Position numbers and translations under genes: made by a program. The notes under the pieces were generated by a model that saw nothing but the letters and a program-made list of their open reading frames with translations, had not been told where the DNA came from and did not search any database. 64,000 bases of DNA, taken from contig MU128920.1 in assembly GCA_014904985.1 (NCBI GenBank), positions 197,751 to 261,750 of the forward strand, in the 5' to 3' direction. The stretch's first letter is position 1. Every line of letters begins with the position of its first letter. Of the stretch, positions 48,331-60,000 are shown piece after piece. This stretch comes from Hydnum rufescens UP504 (Eukaryota > Basidiomycota > Agaricomycetes > Cantharellales > Hydnaceae).

Positions 48331-48774
48331 GGTTTGGTCCAGTCTCCAGATCAGTTTGGTTCTGGTTTAAGCCTGAAACCTGAGATACAGGAGAAGCAAA
48401 ACATTTTAGTAAGTACTACAGAGTATCTGGGCCCTCTGCTTGAGTCTTTGCCTTGACCACTTCCTTTGGATCCCATTTTCCATCCACATCTGATTCACAC
48501 CCCTCCTTCACATCAATTTTCCACTTACACATCTTCAGGGATGGCATTTAGCTAACTGAATTGTGTCATGTGACCCTAGACTGAGTTACAGTAACCTGTA
48601 TAAATTTCCAGATTTGATGCTGAAGTCATGTGACTTTTGACTCCTGAAATTACAGTACTGTGTGCAAATTGCTAGGTTTACTTCCAGAATTGAATGTGTG
48701 GAAGGATGATGATGATATGGTGGAGGAATAAGGGTGAAAGTACACAGACTGGAAGCTACACTCTACCTTTCAGG

Positions 48775-48935
48775 TTCAGGTTTGAACCTGGGTTAAGATC
48801 AGTTTTTGGATTCAGGGCAAGGGCAAAACCTGAACCTGACCTGAAGAAAACCAAATGAAACCTGACCCCAATGGAACCAGACCTGGGTCAGGTTTAGGTT
48901 TAGACCCAGGTTCTGTAGGATTAAACCTGAACCTA
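48775..48935. repeat. Cluster of AGGTTCAGGTT / AACCTGAACC motifs
   Basis: At least eight direct and inverted copies of a motif close to AACCTGAACC or its complement AGGTTCAGGTT occur in about 160 bp, with looser copies near 48330-48390. Such crowded motifs in both orientations resemble the subterminal repeats of hAT-like elements. No matching element ends were found. Confidence 0.5.
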
Positions 48936-48939
48936 GGCA

Positions 48940-50032
48940 TGCATACCTGCAACTCCTTGAGTTGTTCCAGCTTACCAACATCAAAGTCCAGTTCAGGGAA
49001 TCTGTCTTCACCCAGTCAGTTGGTCCTAAGCTCCTCACATCTGGCTCCTCCACAAATGTAACTGCCAGTGTTCATGGTCCTCTCACCCTACACTCAGCCT
49101 GCTGACCACTGCCCAAGCCATGTCATATGCCAAGGGCACTGGAGCTCTCTACATCTCTGAAGGCTGCACAGCCAGAAGGTCTACATTCTCACTGCCCATC
49201 ACATTGTCTTCCCACTGAATGCAGGGTCTGATGAGTTTTATGACCACCATGGCACAGGCTGCAATTCAGGACCACTTGAAGAAGCAGGAAGTGGAGCTGA
49301 AAGCCCTGGAACAATACCACAACAATGCTGTTAAGTATTGGAGCAAAGTGCACCTGTGAATTATTGGCCACATTGTCTACTCCCCCCTATCTCTGTTGGT
49401 GTTGGTGTTGAATGTTACACTGAGGATTGGGCTCTCATTGAGCTTGACCACAAGATTGACTGGGACAACTTTAAGGGCAATGCTGTAGATTTATTTCACT
49501 ACTGTAGGGCTGTCTAGTCCAACTGCTATATCTAGGCACAAAGATTTCAAAGTCTGACTTTATGGAATGAATGTACCCCAACCCCTGAGCCAACACCAGC
49601 TTCAAATACCCACCTAACCACCTCTTGCAGCTTCAGGGCATCTTAGGGAAAGAAGAGCTGTGCCACATGCAAATGGTCAATGCAAACAATGACCCATGCC
49701 TCATTGTCATCAAGAGCAGTTGCACCACTGGTGTGACCATTGGCTCTGCTACCAGCATGATGTCCTATGTGCATGAGTACTTTGAGAAGGACCCTCCCCA
49801 GACATCCATCAAGTGGGCAATCCTTTCATATGACAAGAAGTCCAGCATGTTCTCTGCCTGTAGTGATTCCAGTGCCATCATTTTTGATGGCAAGGGACGC
49901 ATTGGCAGCATCCTCACTAGTGGAAGTGGCCAGACTGATACCACTGATATCATGTATGCAACACCATTCTACTGGCTCTTACAGCATATCAAAGATCACT
50001 TTCCTCATGCCCACCTCTACCAGGCATCATGA
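48940..50032 (+). pseudogene. Decayed trypsin-like serine protease family gene, copy 1
   Basis: Family known to me only as a multicopy, uncharacterised trypsin-fold group in Agaricomycetes. Blocks recovered across frames are LTNIKVQFRESVFTQSVGPK, GTGALYISEGCTARR, ILTAHHIVFPLNAG (catalytic His, near 49190), GHIVYSPP, EDWALIELDHKIDWDNFKGN (catalytic Asp, near 49422) and CLIVIKSSCTTGVTIGSAT. The last blocks are WAILSYDKKSSMFSACSDSS and GKGRIGSILTSGSGQTDTTD, then YATPFYWLLQHIK. The nucleophile motif GDSGS is changed to SDSSA at 49862-49873 by apparent G-to-A and C-to-T transitions. Several stops and frame changes occur before 49600; the last 135 codons are open. Not functional. Confidence 0.65.
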
Positions 50033-50220
50033 TATCAAACTAGAGCAATGTCAGGGACACAGCACATGTTGTAGTAATGCATCAAATGTGGTATCATACT
50101 GATGTTTACTTTATATATCAATACCATAGATATCATAGTAGAGCTGAGGACAGCCAGTTGCTGTAAGTAATGATATTATACACATTGTCCTCACCCATGC
50201 ACCCTTTGTGTGGGAGTTCA

Positions 50221-51139
50221 TTAGGGGATGCTGTTATGAGCTGGTTGTGCCATGTTCATGAGGGGTTCACACAGGTCTGTCATTAGTGCAATGACATAGA
50301 AGAGCAAATCTGTTGGTGTAAAATCAAAAAAGTCATGGCACTTATTTCCTTGGAAGCCACCACCAAGCTTGGCCTGGTCAACCTGGAAAATTCTCCAGTC
50401 CTCCATGAAACAATGTTCACTAACACTGAGACTGATGGGCTAGGGAGTGGAGGACATGGCCAAGGGTGCAGTTGTTGAGTGTTTTCCAGTCCTTGTTGAC
50501 CCAATTGAGCAATGCTCCAAGTGCCTCCATCACATTCTTGGCCTTGTCCAGCAACCCCTGAGTCTCAATACAGGCTGCCTTTGCCTTCTCAACATCAACA
50601 GTGTTGGTGCCCTTCTCCCTCTCCACAAACCCTTCAATATGTTTCCTCCAGCACTTAACCATGATGCCATGTCATCCAATCCTGAGTTTGATTGAATCAA
50701 TGAGGTTGTTGCTGTCACCACCTTCTGCAAGGTAGAGGGCCATCATCCCTTGAGCATTGGGTCAGGCCTTGGTAGGTGGAGGCCAAGAGCAGGAGTGAAG
50801 GGACCAATGACATTAATCAGCAAGTGGGTCCAGGTCATTGACAGGTTGGAGAGGCTGAGGACTGGCCTTGCACATGTAGAAGGATTCACAGTAGTCAATG
50901 TCAACATCAGTCATCTGGTAGTCCCTGAGAAGGGCCAGGACATCCTGAGCCATGTTGTGGGCAGCCATAGCAGAGGCAGACTCAGAAAAGATGCCAAACC
51001 AGATGGTGACAGGACTGACAACCAGTTTCTTAGCCCCAACTGTTTCTTCATCCTTGTCCTCTTCTTCACACTTGACATCTTCTTCATCCCCAGGTGCTTC
51101 ATCAAGCCTGACCTTCTTGAAATGAACAACATCTATCAT
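50221..51139 (-). pseudogene. Decayed trypsin-like serine protease family gene, copy 2
   Basis: Inverted relative to copy 1. The minus strand reads an acidic N-terminus (DEEDVKCEEEDKDEETVGAK), then VVSPVTIWFGIFSESASAMA, DVLALLRDYQMTDVDIDY, MMALYLAEGGDSN and LIDSIKLRIG. HIEGFVEREKGTNTVDVEKA, IETQGLLDKA, GHVLHS and EDWRIFQVDQAKLGGGFQGN follow. Stops interrupt the frame near 50675 and 50775. The block that should hold LTARHV with the catalytic His is deleted between AEGGDSN and LIDSIK, and nothing corresponding to the GDSGS half follows. CpG is absent throughout. Not functional. Confidence 0.6.
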
Positions 51140-51344
51140 CCTAAAGCAGATCTAGAGATCCTAGTTAGCAAACTCTACAATATGATGGGATATTGTGGCT
51201 GACTGTGTGAGTGTCCATAATGTTGACAACCTTCCAGGCCAAGTTGTGGTTCCAGACCTTTGTAATTGGATGGGTGCAGACCTCACAACCTCCTTCAAAT
51301 GGTGCTGGGCCTCAGGTCTGCTGGGCAGGGACCACTGCTCCTTG

Positions 51345-52722
51345 CATCAGGAAAATCAAAAGCTGCTTTGAAGACTCTGAAGGCAGGAAGTGCCTAACAG
51401 TAAGTCCTTCAGAAGTTTCCTTCTTCCAGCCTTCTGAAGTACTAGAAGATTAATTATATAAGCTGCTATATATAGTACTATCACAATCAGCAATCTTATG
51501 TATTACATAACCACTTACATATAAATATTACATTTCAATATTACATAAGCAGCTAGTAGTAATATTACATAAGCCAATATATAGGAATCATTACCTAAGA
51601 ATCTAATAGAGAAATGTTACATAAGCTCCTATGTCTACATAAGCACCCATACAATATGTATGGGGGATTTTGTTGAAACAACCTTGGGTATATATGTGCC
51701 TCTGAAGGTCTGTGTGCAAGTTTGAATCTCCATTGTGGGATGTTTGATTGGTGATAAGAATTGTGGTTCTCTTCAGCCATTTTAACTACATCCTCTTCTA
51801 CAGCTTCAGAGTCTTCACCTCCTTCAGAGATACTGTACATCCCCTCTTCAGAGACTAAATGATTTCCCTGATGCTGCCCATTTGATAAAACAACATGGGC
51901 TCAGAATGCAAGCCTGCATAGTACAACTGAGCCTCCACATTGGAGACAGCATGTGGATCAGGAGTGTAGGAAGCAGTGCTGGACATGGCATCATGGCCAA
52001 AGCCCAGAGAGGAGATGGTCAACACAGTGATGGTTGGGGAGACAGTAGCATCCTTGTCAACAGAACTCTGAGCCTCCTTGTAGCATCAGAAATTACTCTG
52101 AAGATGTATCTCTGAAGACTCTGAAGACTCTGAAGCTGTAGAAGAGGGTGTAGTTAGAATAGGCTGAAGAGAAGAATGACTCAAACATCCCACAACCAAG
52201 ATTCAGACTTTGCACACAGACCTCCAGAGGCACATATATACCTCAAGGTTGTTTCAACAAAATTCCCCCCCATACATATTGCCTGGTGCTTATGTATATA
52301 GGAACTTATGTAACATCTCTATATGGTAGCTTAGGTAACATGTTCTATAGGCAGCTTATGTAACAATAATGATTATGTAATATAATTATGTAACATGGAA
52401 TAGAGTAATTAAGTAATATTAATATAAAATAATTATGTAATATTTAAAAATAATTATGTAATATTCAAAAATAATGATGTAATATTCAAAAATAATGATG
52501 TAATATTTAAAATGAGATGATTATGTAATATTACCATATATGGTAGCTTATGTCACATCTCCACATATAATATTGCTATATATGGCAGCTTATGTAATTC
52601 ATCTTCCAGTACTTCCAGTAGAAGGCTGGAAGAAGGCCTCTCCACAGACTCTAAAGAAGGGACTTACTGTTAGACCCTTCCTGCCTTCAGAGTCTTTGAA
52701 GTGGCTTTTGATTTTCCTGATG
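51345..52722. mobile_element. 1.4-kb fold-back element with inverted arms of about 500-600 bp
   Basis: The left arm starts CATCAGGAAAATCAAAAGC at 51345. The right arm ends with the complement GCTTTTGATTTTCCTGATG at 52722. The arms stay complementary with many mismatches and small gaps to about 51835 on the left and from about 52100 on the right, around a spacer of about 265 bp. Within the arms, TTACATAAGC and GCTTATGTAA motifs alternate many times. No protein is encoded. No target duplication could be recognised at the ends. Structure fits a Foldback-type or large MITE. Confidence 0.75.
52375..52545. repeat. AT-rich minisatellite in the right arm of the fold-back element
   Basis: Imperfect tandem units of about 20-22 bp built on ATAATTATGTAATATTCAAA, at least six copies, differing mainly by A/T substitutions. 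They are part of, and explain, the poor match of the two fold-back arms in this stretch. Confidence 0.65.
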
Positions 52723-53141
52723 TAGCTCTTGGCAAATTGAATGCATTCCTCAATAACTTGGGCAGAGAGCACTGAATGGAGAGAGGGAAAACAAGATGGT
52801 AAGTATGGGATAACCATAAAGAAACTAAGAGGCAGACTAGTGTATGATTAGTCTGATGTTGGTTTCCCGCGCACTAGGTCTCGCGGTAGCAATGACTAAA
52901 TCATCTTATGTAATAGACCGGTTTGGTCGAAGAGTGGCTGAATCGGAAGCAAAGTTGGGCGGAGCGGCTCACTGGTTTTGTTGGTGTGCATTGTGCGTTG
53001 TTTGTTGTCTACATGAATCGAATCAGCACACCCTTTTCCCGATTTCCCGATTTTTCTTCAGTCTGCTTCGCAGGGCGCTATCCTCCCAGCTTTCCCATTT
53101 ATCTCTCGATATCTAATGCATCCTCCTCTCATCGTGTCATT

Positions 53142-53360
53142 ATGGTCACACCTTCGCGCGTAAATATCCTGCAGCAGCTCATCGAGTACAACGATGCGTA
53201 CCTAACCAGCAATGCCGGATTGGGTTATATGTCTGAAGTGCTGTCGAACATCGATATCATGTTAGAGAGTTCGCACTCAAGGAGCTCCGCTGTGATCCTG
53301 AATGATGTGTTCTCGCTGTCTTCAGTTATTGTCCAACTAGGGCACGCTGGTTGGCCTTGA
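53142..53360 (+). CDS. Short hypothetical ORF
   Basis: Frame of 72 codons starting MVTPSRVNILQQLIEYNDAY and ending VQLGHAGWP. It begins just right of the CpG-depleted island and has normal CpG content. No domain recognised. It could be the first exon of a gene continuing toward 53860, but no convincing splice connection was found. Offered only as a candidate. Confidence 0.25.
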   Translation: MVTPSRVNILQQLIEYNDAYLTSNAGLGYMSEVLSNIDIMLESSHSRSSAVILNDVFSLSSVIVQLGHAGWP

Positions 53361-53862
53361 TGACTGCCCTACACGTACCAAGGGCGCCTACGTCTGCGCG
53401 AAGTACCGGGGAATCACCGTTTTCCTTCGTGGGTTCCCTCGATATCCAGCCCTCTCTTCTTGTCCTTCACGAACCCTCCACGTTCTTTGACAGCGAGAAT
53501 CTTTCCGATAGGTGCCACTACTCGAGTTTAAGTTCTGCATTACAGTGGCCACTGATAATATACGCGCCTGTGTTTCCATAGCGAGACCTTTTCCTCGTAC
53601 ATCCACCTGATTGTCAGTGGCATATCGGCCGCTTCGTTTCTCTCCACACACTCGTCTACGTACGTTTTACACATCTGGGGGTCTATTATTTCACTCGCAT
53701 CCCTCATTCCCCATTTCTCAATATCTGCTGTTGTCTCTGCGCTATCCTTCTCACTTGCATCTTTTTTTCGGACCCCTTAGACCCACCCGCATTGCACTCT
53801 TCGACAGTAAACTGACGACCCTCAAGCTCCCGATCGTCAAGAAATCCGTCATCCCGCGGACG

Positions 53863-54328
53863 ATGGCAACGAGCAATCATCGTGCAGACAGTGGCGACAA
53901 TGAAGCCGCCCGCGACGCGGACGACGATCGGAAACGTGAGCCATTATTATTCGCCGTACAGAGGTTCTTCGAGTGGACTGCAACCTCCACGATCATCGGC
54001 GGTGAGATGATGCACATCTACTATCCAAGGTCTAGCTGACCTGTCGAATTTATTAATTTCGACATGATATCCAGGTTCTAGCGACTCCGCCTCACCCATG
54101 CCTCTGGATCCCGCGGCTGGCCAATCAACAAGCCAAAATGCCTCTGCCAATCCAACTCATCGTATGAACCTCGTCCCGAACAACGTTGCTACGCCCCGCA
54201 CTGCAGGAAAAGGGACCGAGGAGCCAGCAAGTATGGTGTGGGAGTGGAAAGAAACTCGTGTGGATGGTGCGAGTCCCTGGGCGCAGGCACAGAGGACAAA
54301 GATCCACTGGAGTAAGCCTGACGAGTGA
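53863..54328 (+). CDS. Small hydrophilic hypothetical protein
   Basis: Two exons give about 130 residues. Exon 1 is MATSNHRADSGDNEAARDAD...RFFEWTATSTIIGG. An intron from a GTGAGA donor near 54001 to a CAG near 54074 joins it to SSDSASPMPLDPAAGQST. The end is MVWEWKETRVDGASPWAQAQ..WSKPDE. Mostly polar and probably disordered apart from FAVQRFFEWTATSTII. Not recognised. The intron with good splice sites and the joined frame support a real gene. It converges with the kinase gene on the other strand. Confidence 0.45.
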
Positions 54329-54742
54329 GATTGCTCATGTACTGCTAGTGTACCCCCATCCGCCTTAGGTGCGGCCATTTGTTTATACTTACACCATGTG
54401 TTTATATATGCCCCAATCAACGAATGATTTTTTTAAAATTTGGACCCTTACTCTCCTATAATCACGCTTTATGCGTCTCACCAAGAGCCACTGCCCCACC
54501 GTACATCCTTCGTCTATATTCCTCACCTCGTCTTCCTCATTTCGACCTGCAGCTCTATACCACTCGCTGCAGTCTCTTCAATGGATGTAAATAAATTTTC
54601 GCCCTGTTCCAGCAGAAACGGGGATGAACCCCGCACTTTCTTTCCACCATCGGGGTGGATGAACACCGGCAATAAGGGGGATCGAGGACTACGAGACACA
54701 ACGAAAAAATCTCTGAGCCACTCGAGGGGACTGGGATACTGG
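54329..54742. other. Convergent 3' region
   Basis: Lies between the small hypothetical gene and the kinase gene, which converge. No coding sequence or repeat recognised. Confidence 0.4.
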
Positions 54743-57025
54743 TTATGAATCCCCGATGGCTTGGTGGGCACTATAATGAAGGAGAGGGCGAGGCTTATTG
54801 GCATACGCATACCCCCTCGCCTGTACCAGTGGGGGCCGCTTGTTCACGATATATCGACCAATCGTTAGTTCGGTCGCGGAAATGGCGAAGCGACTATCGT
54901 CGTCGTCCTTTTGGCTGTTCTCGATCACACCATCATCGATGAGGCCTATGAAGGGGGTGATGGGGAAGTCGGCCTCGTCGGCGTAGTCGCTTAGTGAGCT
55001 TGTGGTGCTGGTAGAGGTGGAGGATGAATGAGAGCTGCTACTGCTGCTACTGCTGCTACTGTTGCTGCTGCTGCTGTTGTTGGTGGAGGGTGATGGGCGA
55101 TGAAGGGACATCGTTTGGCGGAGAAGAGAGGGGCCGCGCCCTGTGAAGCGCGCAGAACGGCTCCATCTGTTGGTATTACTATTCTTATTGGTCCGACTCT
55201 GGAGGAGGTGCACAAAGGTGTGAGGGGGTGGTGTGAGATAGCACGAATGAGAGCTGATCGTGTCCCATGGAGAGATAGGGGGTGATGGTGCGTGAGCCAT
55301 TTCTTGTTCTTGGTATGCTGGAGGACGACCACTTTTGAGTGTGAGGGGATCAGCCGCAGGGCCGAGGGAAAGACCGAGCTCGTTGCTGGACTCGATGATA
55401 GTGAGACCGTCGTCATCGTCGTATTCGTCGTCGTATTCGTATTCGTAGTCGTAGTCGTCGGCGTTGGCGCCTGAGGTGCAAATAGGTGGATGAGAGGGTT
55501 GTGTTGCTTCCTCGGGGCGGGGTCCGTCTGTTTCCTCGTAGATTGGGGGAATGTCGCTGTCGTCGTCGTCGTCTTGAGCCTCGGGGAGCAAGATGTGGGG
55601 GGGAATGGGACTAATTTCCGGTCCCGAGACCAGGTTGAAAGAATCGGTGACGCTGGAACGCAGAGCGAAGGGGTTAAATAAGAGACTGCTAGTGGATAGG
55701 GGGATGCCAGAGATTGATAGATTTGGCGAGGCCTCACTGCTCGAGCTTTTATCCCTGTAAAGAGGGGAGATGAGATCTACCTCATCCTCCGGTGGATTTG
55801 ACAGAACGGCGCGGTCATGTTCTCCCTGAACAGCGATGTCAGTAAATTCGTTCAGCGCATGAATGGTGGGTCGCAGCTCTGTCAGGGAGATCCGCCTCGG
55901 GGGATTGAGCTCGAATATGCGCGTCATGAGCGCGTTTGTCTCCACCGTCATCCCGTGTCTCCGTGCGAAGAAATCACGCGTATTGTGTGTGTAGTTGTGG
56001 AATACGGGGCATGCGTCCGAGGCCATCGCCCACGGCGCGCAGTTTCCCAGGATGAGGATGACGAAAATAACTCCCATGGCCCATATGTCGTTCGCCGCGC
56101 AGTCGTAGTCCTCGATCGTGGGTCCATACCTCCCAAGGTGTTCTGCAAACACGACGAGCCAAGAAAAATCCATCAATTTCTCGCCACAGAACTGACAGGG
56201 AGAAGGAAGTGGGGGCTGGGACCGGATTTTTTGAAGTAGAAACAACAACTCACCAGGACTCATGTACATCTGACTCCCGGTGCGGTCGCGCGCCCATATC
56301 TCCTCCGTCGCCAATCCGAAATCCGAAAGGACAATGTGCGGTGGCTCGCCCACCTCGTTCTTGAGCAAGATGTTCTCGAGCCTGAGATCGCGATGGAAGA
56401 TCCCAAGAACGTGGCAATGCTCTACGGCATCGATGAGTTGCAGGAATATCGACTTGATGGCCTGCACGTTCTGGAAATAAACGCGCCGGGAGACGGCTTC
56501 GAATAGGTCGCCGCTCGGGCAGAGATCCTAGGGAACGTATTCACTTGTCAGCAACATGGCCCAGCGCAGCAATGGACAAGACGGGGAGAACAAATAAACA
56601 ACCAAACAAACAAAAACACAAAGACGCGGAAAATGAGAGATGGTCCTTACCAGAACGAAATACATGAAAGGCCCCTCCCTTATAACACGGTGCAAGGTGA
56701 GGATACCACGATGACCTGATGCACGCGAGTGGAGATGTGCCTCTGTCTCCCCCGCGCTACTGAAAACGGCTTTGACAGCATAACGAATTTTTGTTATTGA
56801 AGGAGCAGGGGGTCTCTTCTTCTGAAGGCGCCGGATGGCCAACACTGGAGATGCTGCCGCGGATGGAGAGACCAAAAAGGATGATCTCTGCCATTTTTGA
56901 AGCGATGTAGCCTGATAGATAGCCCCATGCGCTCCGTGTCCTAGAAAACTCCCCAAAACGAGGTTACCAGAATCAATGAGAACGTTCTGAAGTGAGTACA
57001 AGGGGAATTTGGTATCGTTTGCCAT
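54743..57025 (-). CDS. Ran1/Pat1-like Ser/Thr protein kinase
   Basis: Protein kinase of the group called negative regulators of sexual conjugation and meiosis in fungi. The start MANDTKFPLYSLQNVLIDSG leads to the glycine loop GSFLGHGAHGAIYQA. The VAIK-type Lys is in RYAVKAVF. Exon 2 begins DLCPSGDLFEAVSRRVYF and holds FLQLIDAVEHCHVLGIFHRD, the catalytic loop HRDLRLENILL (Arg replaces the usual Lys and Leu the usual Pro), and DFGLATEE. MYMSPEHLGRY spans the second intron, then DIWAMGVIFVILILGN. After the kinase domain comes a tail of about 380 residues, low in complexity, with Asp/Tyr/Glu (DDYDYEYEYDDEYDDDDG) and a Ser run. All exons join in frame. The tail may be regulatory. Pathway placement is by family only. 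Confidence 0.82.
55028..55083 (-). repeat. Triplet repeat coding a Ser/Asn run in the kinase
   Basis: GCT/ACT-type triplets in the plus strand encode, on the minus strand, a serine-rich run with a few Asn residues in the kinase tail. Length is likely to vary between strains. Confidence 0.7.
55409..55465 (-). repeat. Triplet repeat coding an Asp/Tyr/Glu run in the kinase
   Basis: GTCGTC/GTATTC/GTAGTC triplets encode the acidic-aromatic alternation DYDYEYEYDDEYDDDD in the kinase tail. Such a tract is likely disordered and repeat-length polymorphic. Confidence 0.7.
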
Positions 57026-60000
57026 AATACGGAAAGAAGGGGGTGATGAAGAGAACGGAAATACAGATAGCACTAGGATTGGGCTTCACGAAGGTGCATA
57101 GTTCAAGGACCTGTACAAGGATATTTCTTTTTGTATTAGTAGCATAATATGGACTGGGGTATAGTAGACTGAGCCCGAAGAGCACAGAGTAAGACAACGA
57201 TCCAGGCCGCCACGAAGGACTCTGGTTTGGATTCCAAGAAAACAGACAAGACGCCCAAGGAAATAGACCTCATTCGAATTTAGTCCAAGAACCAGGTGAT
57301 TGCGAGGTCACCCATTTTCCGACAGCGATAGAAATCTAGAACCAGACTGGAACGACGAGTTTCGCTGTTTCGCCCTCCCAGGCACACTCAGGCTGGCATG
57401 TTCTCCCGCGAAAGGACATCTGAGCGAGCCGCGACTCGTACACTGTGTTCTGGCATCCCCCGGCTGGTCAAGGGGGAAAGAAAGGCGCGGTGAAGTGACG
57501 TCCCCCACAAGGACCGTGAAAACGATGGGTATCCGCTCGTACGGCCCAAGTGACATTATATTATGTAGGTGACCACCGTCTTTGGCGTGTGACCCTTTTG
57601 CATCAGAAACTGGTACTCCACGGCCCGGACGGCCACGACGCTGTCAGGCTCAGATGCGTGCTATGGGCACCAAGGTCGTGCAAAACTAGGCGGATCGTGC
57701 CGTCATGCAAATCCGGGAGGGACCGGCTGTGCACACGAATCTTTGCAGCGAGTCCTCTTTCTCGCGTGACTGCAGTACTTTCCCCCTTGGCGATCTTGCA
57801 ATGCCCGCTGGCTGAAAATATATCAGTTGAAGAGGCATGGACGTCGCCACCTTGAAACCTATGCAAGAGGGAAAGTCTCCTTCGGAATGCACAGCGTAGC
57901 GCCTTCATCCCAACGAATCCATCAGCACCTTTCGCCCTGAGCTCTTCCACGGACCGCATAGCAGAGATAAGCAACATTGGGGATCGCAAAGCTAGGAAGC
58001 ACGGCATAGATGTCATCGCAGATAGTAGTGCGTAAGGTATGCATTTCAGACAGGATCTTCTTCATGAAGATCAGACTCTTGGATCAGAGAACATTCGGCT
58101 TGTTTCGCTCATCCCATTCCACGATGTCGTGAACGTCATATATTCAACAGCCGAGAACTTTGGTAGGGAATTGGTAGAACTCGAAATATCCGCTGGCTAC
58201 AGGAGAAAAAAAAAACATGTACACGCTCATCATGCATGGGTGTGTATCTTTTGTTGCTTTCATCCCCCTCATCCAAGTTCGATTCTCCTTTCGCCCAGCG
58301 GCCTCGCTTAGATCTCCATTCAAAGACGCCGCATCGACGCCCTCAGTATGCATCGCATTGAAAGGGGCCGGATGGGGGTGGTGTCATCGAGGCTACCATC
58401 CGCGATCCTAGTGGTGCAACACCCGCCGCTCTCCACCGTCTACCCGTTAGAGAGCATTGGATTTGGGCGCTGGATTGGTTGCTGTTGCCTGTGGAAAGGT
58501 GAATGGTGACCTTATCGTATAAATTTATTTGATCATGGGCAAATTGTCGAGAATACGCGATTGTGAATGGGGGTGACCCCTGGCAGGTCCCTGTCATGAG
58601 AAGAGTAGATAGAGGCCGGCCCCCGAGATTCCAATCTGTCTGGAACCACGCCTGAAGTCGCCCGTTATCTTGGCACAGACATTGAATGCAGATTTTAAAA
58701 GAGATAGCGGAAAGGCTCTCTGGATGTAGAGCATGTGTCGATTCCAATATTTCGTGATCACACCAATGTGCGAGAGAGGATCAAATCGAGCGGATGGTCG
58801 ATCGCGACAGTCAATCAATATCGGTGCTATATCGGAATGAGAATGAGTGGAGTGAATTCGGGCGGGGGAAACGCCCCTTTCAGGTGCGTTCAACACGCAG
58901 TGAAGAATCGATGGCATGGAAAGATGTAGCGAATTGTCGTAATCGTGCCGAAAGGAGTAACGAAAGAAAGAAAGCAGGGAAATGCTTTTTTTGATCCATA
59001 GCTTCTGGCCAGATTAGGTCTTCATGGAATACATGAATGAAATGCGCAGCAAATGGAAGGAGGGCTAGCCCGTAGCACGAGGAGAGATGGTCATATGTGC
59101 AAAGGCCCCGGGAAATCAGTTCATGGGCCTGACTTGAATAACGTTCTATACTTGACATCGTAGGAATTGAGGTGGAAGGGTAGGAAATTCGTCTTCTTTG
59201 CTGCGGTTGTCAAGATCTCATCCCGTCTCAAGAAATTGATGCAGAAAGAACTTCCAGACTGGTCGCGTGACCTGGGATGCCGCCGGCTCGAACCATTTGA
59301 CACGAACTGCTCTACAGTATGATCTGTACCCCATCAATGAGCTCATAGTGCGTCGATAGAAACAAACACTCCAACCAAATAGGCCGAGTCTCAAATCCCT
59401 GCAGCTTGGGTTGTAAGTAGTATTGCGGCTGGATACCCCACTCTGTACCTGACCTTCTCTCAACGAGGATGTTTGCAAGTTGTTACTATAACCATTTCGA
59501 TCAACTCCTTCAGTCATCACATTTCCAGCTCCGTTTTTTTCTGAGCACGCTCCGAAGCATGTCCGACAGCGGGTTTTCTATTGTTCGCTTGTCGTTTCCC
59601 ACCAACTCCATCCAGAACCCAAGAAGCCCTCCAACGCTCCGGTCTAGTTTCCATATCGACACTATAATATGATTTATTTCTATGTCACTACAGGAGATTG
59701 GGGCCAGCTTTGACTGCGGTTGATAAATTTATGTGCACCCCAGGTTACCAAATCCTCGCACACTCCGGGCCATCCATATCTTATCTACGGCATGGGCCTG
59801 AATTCTGTCACGAGATAAGGCTCCCTACCCAGGGATGTGCCCACATGGTGTCTGCGATGACGGCAGCGGGGCTCAAATATCGATGATCGGTTGGGACAGC
59901 CGAACCCCCATGATTCTCCAGCAGCTGAGCTGGCTTGGGGCATTTGACCCGCGCCGGTTTCCATCCCAAGTTTCCGACTAAACACTAACAGAAAAAGTGC

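Larger units (their letters stand above)
46890..52866. other. CpG-depleted island of repeat and pseudogene fossils
   Basis: About 6 kb in which I find almost no CG dinucleotides (one near 49905), although GC content in the gene fossils is moderate and TG/CA are plentiful. CG returns abruptly near 52867 (CCCGCGCACTAGG...CTCGCGG). Inside are a hAT MITE, decayed copies of a trypsin-like gene family, subterminal-type repeats, AT-rich tandem repeats and a fold-back element. The pattern is what long-term CpG methylation and deamination (or a CpG-directed RIP-like process) would leave. Confidence 0.75.

Noticed and set aside
55292..55681. Valine-rich plus-strand ORFs opposite the kinase tail
   Set aside because: They arise from triplet repeats on the complementary strand of the Asp/Tyr/Glu-coding tract.
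59270..59300. GGCTCGAACC resembling an inverted tRNA B box
   Set aside because: No matching A box or cloverleaf could be built around it.
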